Shown here: positions 4,742 to 7,371 of the stretch, one piece after another
Layout: each line of letters opens with the position of its first letter
Numbering within the stretch: position 1 is the first letter of the stretch
Source of the DNA: Actinomycetota bacterium
Lineage (GTDB): Bacteria > Actinomycetota > Thermoleophilia > Solirubrobacterales > Solirubrobacteraceae
Direction: 5' to 3'
DNA length: 7,371 nt
Assembly (NCBI GenBank): GCA_005788585.1
Contig: SYBY01000088.1
Span: 1 to 7,371 of the forward strand
Made by a program: the position numbers and the translations under genes
The notes under the pieces: generated by a model
Database searches by the model: none
Told to the model about the DNA's origin: nothing
What the model saw: the letters and a program-made list of their open reading frames with translations, nothing else

Positions 4742-6076
4742 ATGGATTCCACGCCCGAACACGTCGACGCCATCGTCGTCGGCGCCCGCTGCTCCGGCAG
4801 CGCCACCGCGATCGCCCTGGCCCGCGCCGGCCGCCGGGTGGTCGCGATCGACCGTGCGAAGTTCCCCTCGGACACGCTGTCGACGCACCTGCTGTTTGCC
4901 GGCGGTGTGTCCGAGCTTCATGCGCTCGGCGCCCTTGAGCGGGTGGAGGCGGCCGGCGCCCCGCGGTGTCCCGCGGCGTTCATGGCGGCGAAGGGCTACG
5001 AGGTCACCGCGGGGTACTCACGCACGGCGGAGGGCATCGACTACGGCATGTCCGTGCGCCGCATCGCGCTCGATGCGGCCCTGGTCGAGACGGCGCGTGC
5101 CGCGGGCGCCGAGGTCCGCGAGCGCACGAAGGTCACCGCGCTCCTGCACGATGGCGAGCGCGTCGCGGGCGTGCGCGCCACCGGCCCCGACGGCGTGGAC
5201 CGGGCGATCTGGGCGCCGCTCGTCGTCGGCGCCGACGGCCGAACGTCGTTCGTCGCCCGCGAGGCCGGCGTCGAGGAGCCGTACCGCGTGACGCCGAACC
5301 AGCGCGCGTGCGTGTTCGCCTACTGGCGCGATCCGCGCGAGGAGTGGCGGCCGATCGCCGCGCAGTGGCGCGAGGGTGACGACCTCGGCACGGCGTTCCC
5401 CTGCGACGGTGGCCTCGTCCTCGTGCTGCTCATGCCGCCCGTCGAGCAGGGCCCGGCCTACCGCGACGATCCGCAGGGCGAATACCTGCGCGGCATCGCG
5501 AGGATCCCCGCGCTGCGCGAGCGCCTCGAGGGCTGCACGCTCGACTCGAAGATCCGGATCTCCACCGACCATCCGGCGTACTTCCGCCGCTCGTCGGGGC
5601 CCGGCTGGGCGCTGCCGGGCGACGCCGGGCACTTCAAGGACCCCGTCACCGCCCAGGGCATCCGCGATGCGCTGCGCTACGGCCGGCGCCTCGGCGAGCA
5701 CGCGGCGCCGGTCCTCGACGACCCCGGAAAGCTCGACCGCGCCCTGCGGGCCTGGGAGCGCGAGCGCGAGGACGACTGCCTGGAGATCTACCAGTGGACG
5801 AACCTGCTGGCGCGGGCCGAGTCGCTGAACCCGGTCGAGGAGGAGCTCTACCGCGAGATGGCGACAGCCCCGGGCATGGCCCGCCCGATGCTCGACGTCT
5901 TCGCCCGCACCCGACGCCCGAGCGAGGCGCTCCCCACGCGGTTGGCGGCGCGGATGGCGTTGCGTGCGCTCGCCCGCCCCGGACGGCGACGCGAGGCCGC
6001 CCGGATCGTCGTGCGCGAGGCCCGGATCGAACGGGCCGCGCGCGCCGAGCGTCGCGCGGCCCGGCGAGGCGCCTGA
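4742..6076 (+). CDS. FAD-dependent monooxygenase/oxidoreductase (PF01494-like)
   Basis: A 444-residue flavoprotein of the FAD-binding monooxygenase / geranylgeranyl-reductase-like group, expected to use FAD and a reduced nicotinamide cofactor on an unidentified substrate. Motifs: an N-terminal Rossmann beta-alpha-beta with a GxRxxGS form of the dinucleotide motif (VVGARCSGSATAIALARAG, 12-30) and acidic D37 ending the second strand, followed by the family-typical FPSDTLSTH (41-49); the DG motif GADGRTSFVAREAG (163-176); and the GD motif LPGDAGHFKDPVTAQGI with D294. Residues 400-444 form an unusual arginine/alanine-rich helical tail with 16 arginines in 45 residues. There is no signal peptide. 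The ATG at 4742 lies just before the Rossmann strand. Divergent tetR and two operators indicate inducible expression. The gene converges with another flavoprotein gene, with 4 bases between stops. Confidence 0.85.
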   Translation: MDSTPEHVDAIVVGARCSGSATAIALARAGRRVVAIDRAKFPSDTLSTHLLFAGGVSELHALGALERVEAAGAPRCPAAFMAAKGYEVTAGYSRTAEGIDYGMSVRRIALDAALVETARAAGAEVRERTKVTALLHDGERVAGVRATGPDGVDRAIWAPLVVGADGRTSFVAREAGVEEPYRVTPNQRACVFAYWRDPREEWRPIAAQWREGDDLGTAFPCDGGLVLVLLMPPVEQGPAYRDDPQGEYLRGIARIPALRERLEGCTLDSKIRISTDHPAYFRRSSGPGWALPGDAGHFKDPVTAQGIRDALRYGRRLGEHAAPVLDDPGKLDRALRAWEREREDDCLEIYQWTNLLARAESLNPVEEELYREMATAPGMARPMLDVFARTRRPSEALPTRLAARMALRALARPGRRREAARIVVREARIERAARAERRAARRGA

Positions 6077-6080
6077 CCGC

Positions 6081-7371
6081 CTACCAGCGGCGGGCCAGCG
6101 CGCGCTCGACCTCGATCTCGGCCACGCTCTGCGGCGTCGGCGCGAGTGCCGCGCGACCCGGCGCGCCCGGCGCGTCGAACACGTTGCGCTGCCGGCGCCG
6201 CCAGCGCTGGCGGTCCAGCTGCTTCAGCGCGTTCCACTCCGGCGGCTGGTAGAGGTCCCACACGCGCACGCCGTCGGCCTGCGAGCCGGCCTCCTTCAGC
6301 AGGCCGTTGACCCCGCGCCGTGCGGCCTCGTTCGCGCTCTCCATCGTTGCGAGGTTCACGCTCGTGCGCACGTAGTCCGCGGCGAGGAACAGGTTGGGGA
6401 TCGCCGTGTCGGCCTCCGGGCGCAGGTCCCAGGACCCGACCGTGTTGATGAGCAGCTGCTCGTCGTTCTCCGCGATCCGGCCCGGGGCTGGCGGGGTCGA
6501 CGGGTAGGTGATCGCGGGATCGAGGAACGCGTCGCGGAGCATGTCGTCGGTCAGCCGCGGCCGCCGGCCGGTCTCGTTGACGTGCGCCTTGATCTGCGCC
6601 CACGCCTCGGCCTTGATCTGCTCGGGCCGCAGGTTCCAGGCGGGCTGCCCGGTGACCGTGCCGTTCTTCGACCACTCGGAGATGTCGACCGACAGGCAGT
6701 CCTTCACCGAGCCGTCGCCGTACCGGCGCTCGAACCCGGGCTTCCAGAACTGCGCCTGGCTGATCGACGTCAGTGCCCACGGGGAGTCGATGTAGCTCAG
6801 ATGGCCGTGGACGAGCGGGACCCTGCGGTCGAGGTAGAACTGCACGCCGGTCATCCAGTCGGTGACGAGTTCGTCCAGGCGTCCGAGCCGCGGGTCGGCC
6901 TTCGCGATGTCGCCGCCCAGCAGCGGCGCCGCCCGTTCGGCGGGGACGGCGAGGACGAACCAGTCCGCGTCGACGTCGCGCGTCGTTCCGGCGGTGTCCC
7001 GCACGCGGGCGCGGGCGATGCGGCCCTGTTCGAGGTCGAGCCCGGTGACCTCCTGCCCCATCTCGAAGGTCACGCCGAGGCTCCGCAGCTGCGCGACCCA
7101 CGGGTCGATCCACGCTTCGTTGGTCGGCGCGTTGAGGAGCCGGTCGGCGTGGCCGCTCGTCCCGATGCCGAAGAGCGCGTAGACGAACGCCTGGCCCATC
7201 GAGCCGATTGTCAGCGCGCTCGCGACGTGTGCCTTCGCGGCGACGAGGTTGCGCGTCAGCGAGTCGGTGAGGATGTGGCGGTAGGTCTCGCCGAAGCGCT
7301 CGGCGCCGACCATGTCCCACCAGCTCGTGTACTCCCACTGGCCGTACCGGCGCTCGTCGCAGCTGGAGAAG
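6081..7371 (-). CDS. NAD(P)/FAD-binding amine-oxidase/phytoene-desaturase-type protein (hydroxysqualene dehydroxylase-like), 5' end outside window
   Basis: About 429 C-terminal residues are visible; the frame is open to the right edge (ending ERRYGQWEYTSWWD before the first internal ATG at 7313), so the true start and N-terminal FAD-binding GxGxxG lie outside. The visible part fits the amine oxidase / phytoene desaturase superfamily: TRNLVAAKAHVAS and the following region, DPWVAQLRSLGVTFEMGQEV that precedes the second nucleotide-contacting strand, then VLAVPAERAAPLL, and a C-terminal FAD-contact motif LFLAADYVRTSVNLATMESANEAAR (about 6325-6395). Proteins of this shape are often labelled hydroxysqualene dehydroxylase or 'NAD(P)-binding protein' in actinobacteria, and some act on squalene or carotenoid intermediates. 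No terpenoid gene is visible beside it, so the substrate is open. The superfamily is confident; the specific name is not. Confidence 0.8.
   Translation of the reverse strand, partial: FSSCDERRYGQWEYTSWWDMVGAERFGETYRHILTDSLTRNLVAAKAHVASALTIGSMGQAFVYALFGIGTSGHADRLLNAPTNEAWIDPWVAQLRSLGVTFEMGQEVTGLDLEQGRIARARVRDTAGTTRDVDADWFVLAVPAERAAPLLGGDIAKADPRLGRLDELVTDWMTGVQFYLDRRVPLVHGHLSYIDSPWALTSISQAQFWKPGFERRYGDGSVKDCLSVDISEWSKNGTVTGQPAWNLRPEQIKAEAWAQIKAHVNETGRRPRLTDDMLRDAFLDPAITYPSTPPAPGRIAENDEQLLINTVGSWDLRPEADTAIPNLFLAADYVRTSVNLATMESANEAARRGVNGLLKEAGSQADGVRVWDLYQPPEWNALKQLDRQRWRRRQRNVFDAPGAPGRAALAPTPQSVAEIEVERALARRW

Noticed and set aside
5848..7338. Second long minus-strand frame in the right block
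   Set aside because: It is offset from the flavoprotein frame that carries all recognised motifs, and reads as Arg/Pro/Ala-rich shadow sequence.

Overview
The window is very GC-rich throughout, with strong G/C preference at third codon positions, GTG starts, tightly overlapping genes and several start codons placed just downstream of a TAnnnT hexamer with no ribosome binding site. Together with a PAC2-family protein and a DUF3224 protein this points to an actinomycetote. A Thermoleophilia-type (Solirubrobacter/Conexibacter-like) lineage would fit, but that is inference from general character and not a marker-gene result. No tRNA, rRNA, transposase, CRISPR array or prophage gene is visible.

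Left block (about 1-2688): a possible divergent gene leaves the window at the left edge. A three-gene plus-strand operon follows, with consecutive reading frames overlapping by 4 and 8 bases: a PAC2-family protein, a compact GalU-like nucleotidyltransferase, and a GHMP kinase that strongly resembles plant glucuronokinase. The kinase and the nucleotidyltransferase would together convert a free sugar acid (probably glucuronate) to its 1-phosphate and then to a UDP-sugar (probably UDP-glucuronate). This resembles the plant salvage route and is the most interesting biology in the window.

Middle block (about 2666-3978): a minus-strand DUF3224 gene meets the kinase gene tail to tail, with the two frames overlapping by 23 bases. 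It is divergent from an AraC-family regulator across 65 bases. Both start codons of this pair sit exactly 7 bases after a TAnnnT -10 element, so both mRNAs are probably leaderless. A short coding-like stretch with no start codon lies between the AraC gene and the next gene.

Right block (about 4070-6076): a TetR-family repressor is divergent from an FAD-dependent monooxygenase-like enzyme. The 57 bases between their start codons and the first bases of tetR hold two copies of the same perfect palindrome (AACCGACA-4-TGTCGGTT). One copy lies between the -35 and -10 of the oxidoreductase promoter and covers the tetR start. The other lies in the oxidoreductase leader, exactly between a perfect AGGAGG and the start codon, and can also fold as an RNA hairpin.

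Right edge (6081-7371): an NAD(P)/FAD-binding amine-oxidase/phytoene-desaturase-type protein (hydroxysqualene dehydroxylase-like) on the minus strand converges on the monooxygenase with 4 bases between stop codons. Its N-terminus, with the dinucleotide-binding motif, lies outside the window.
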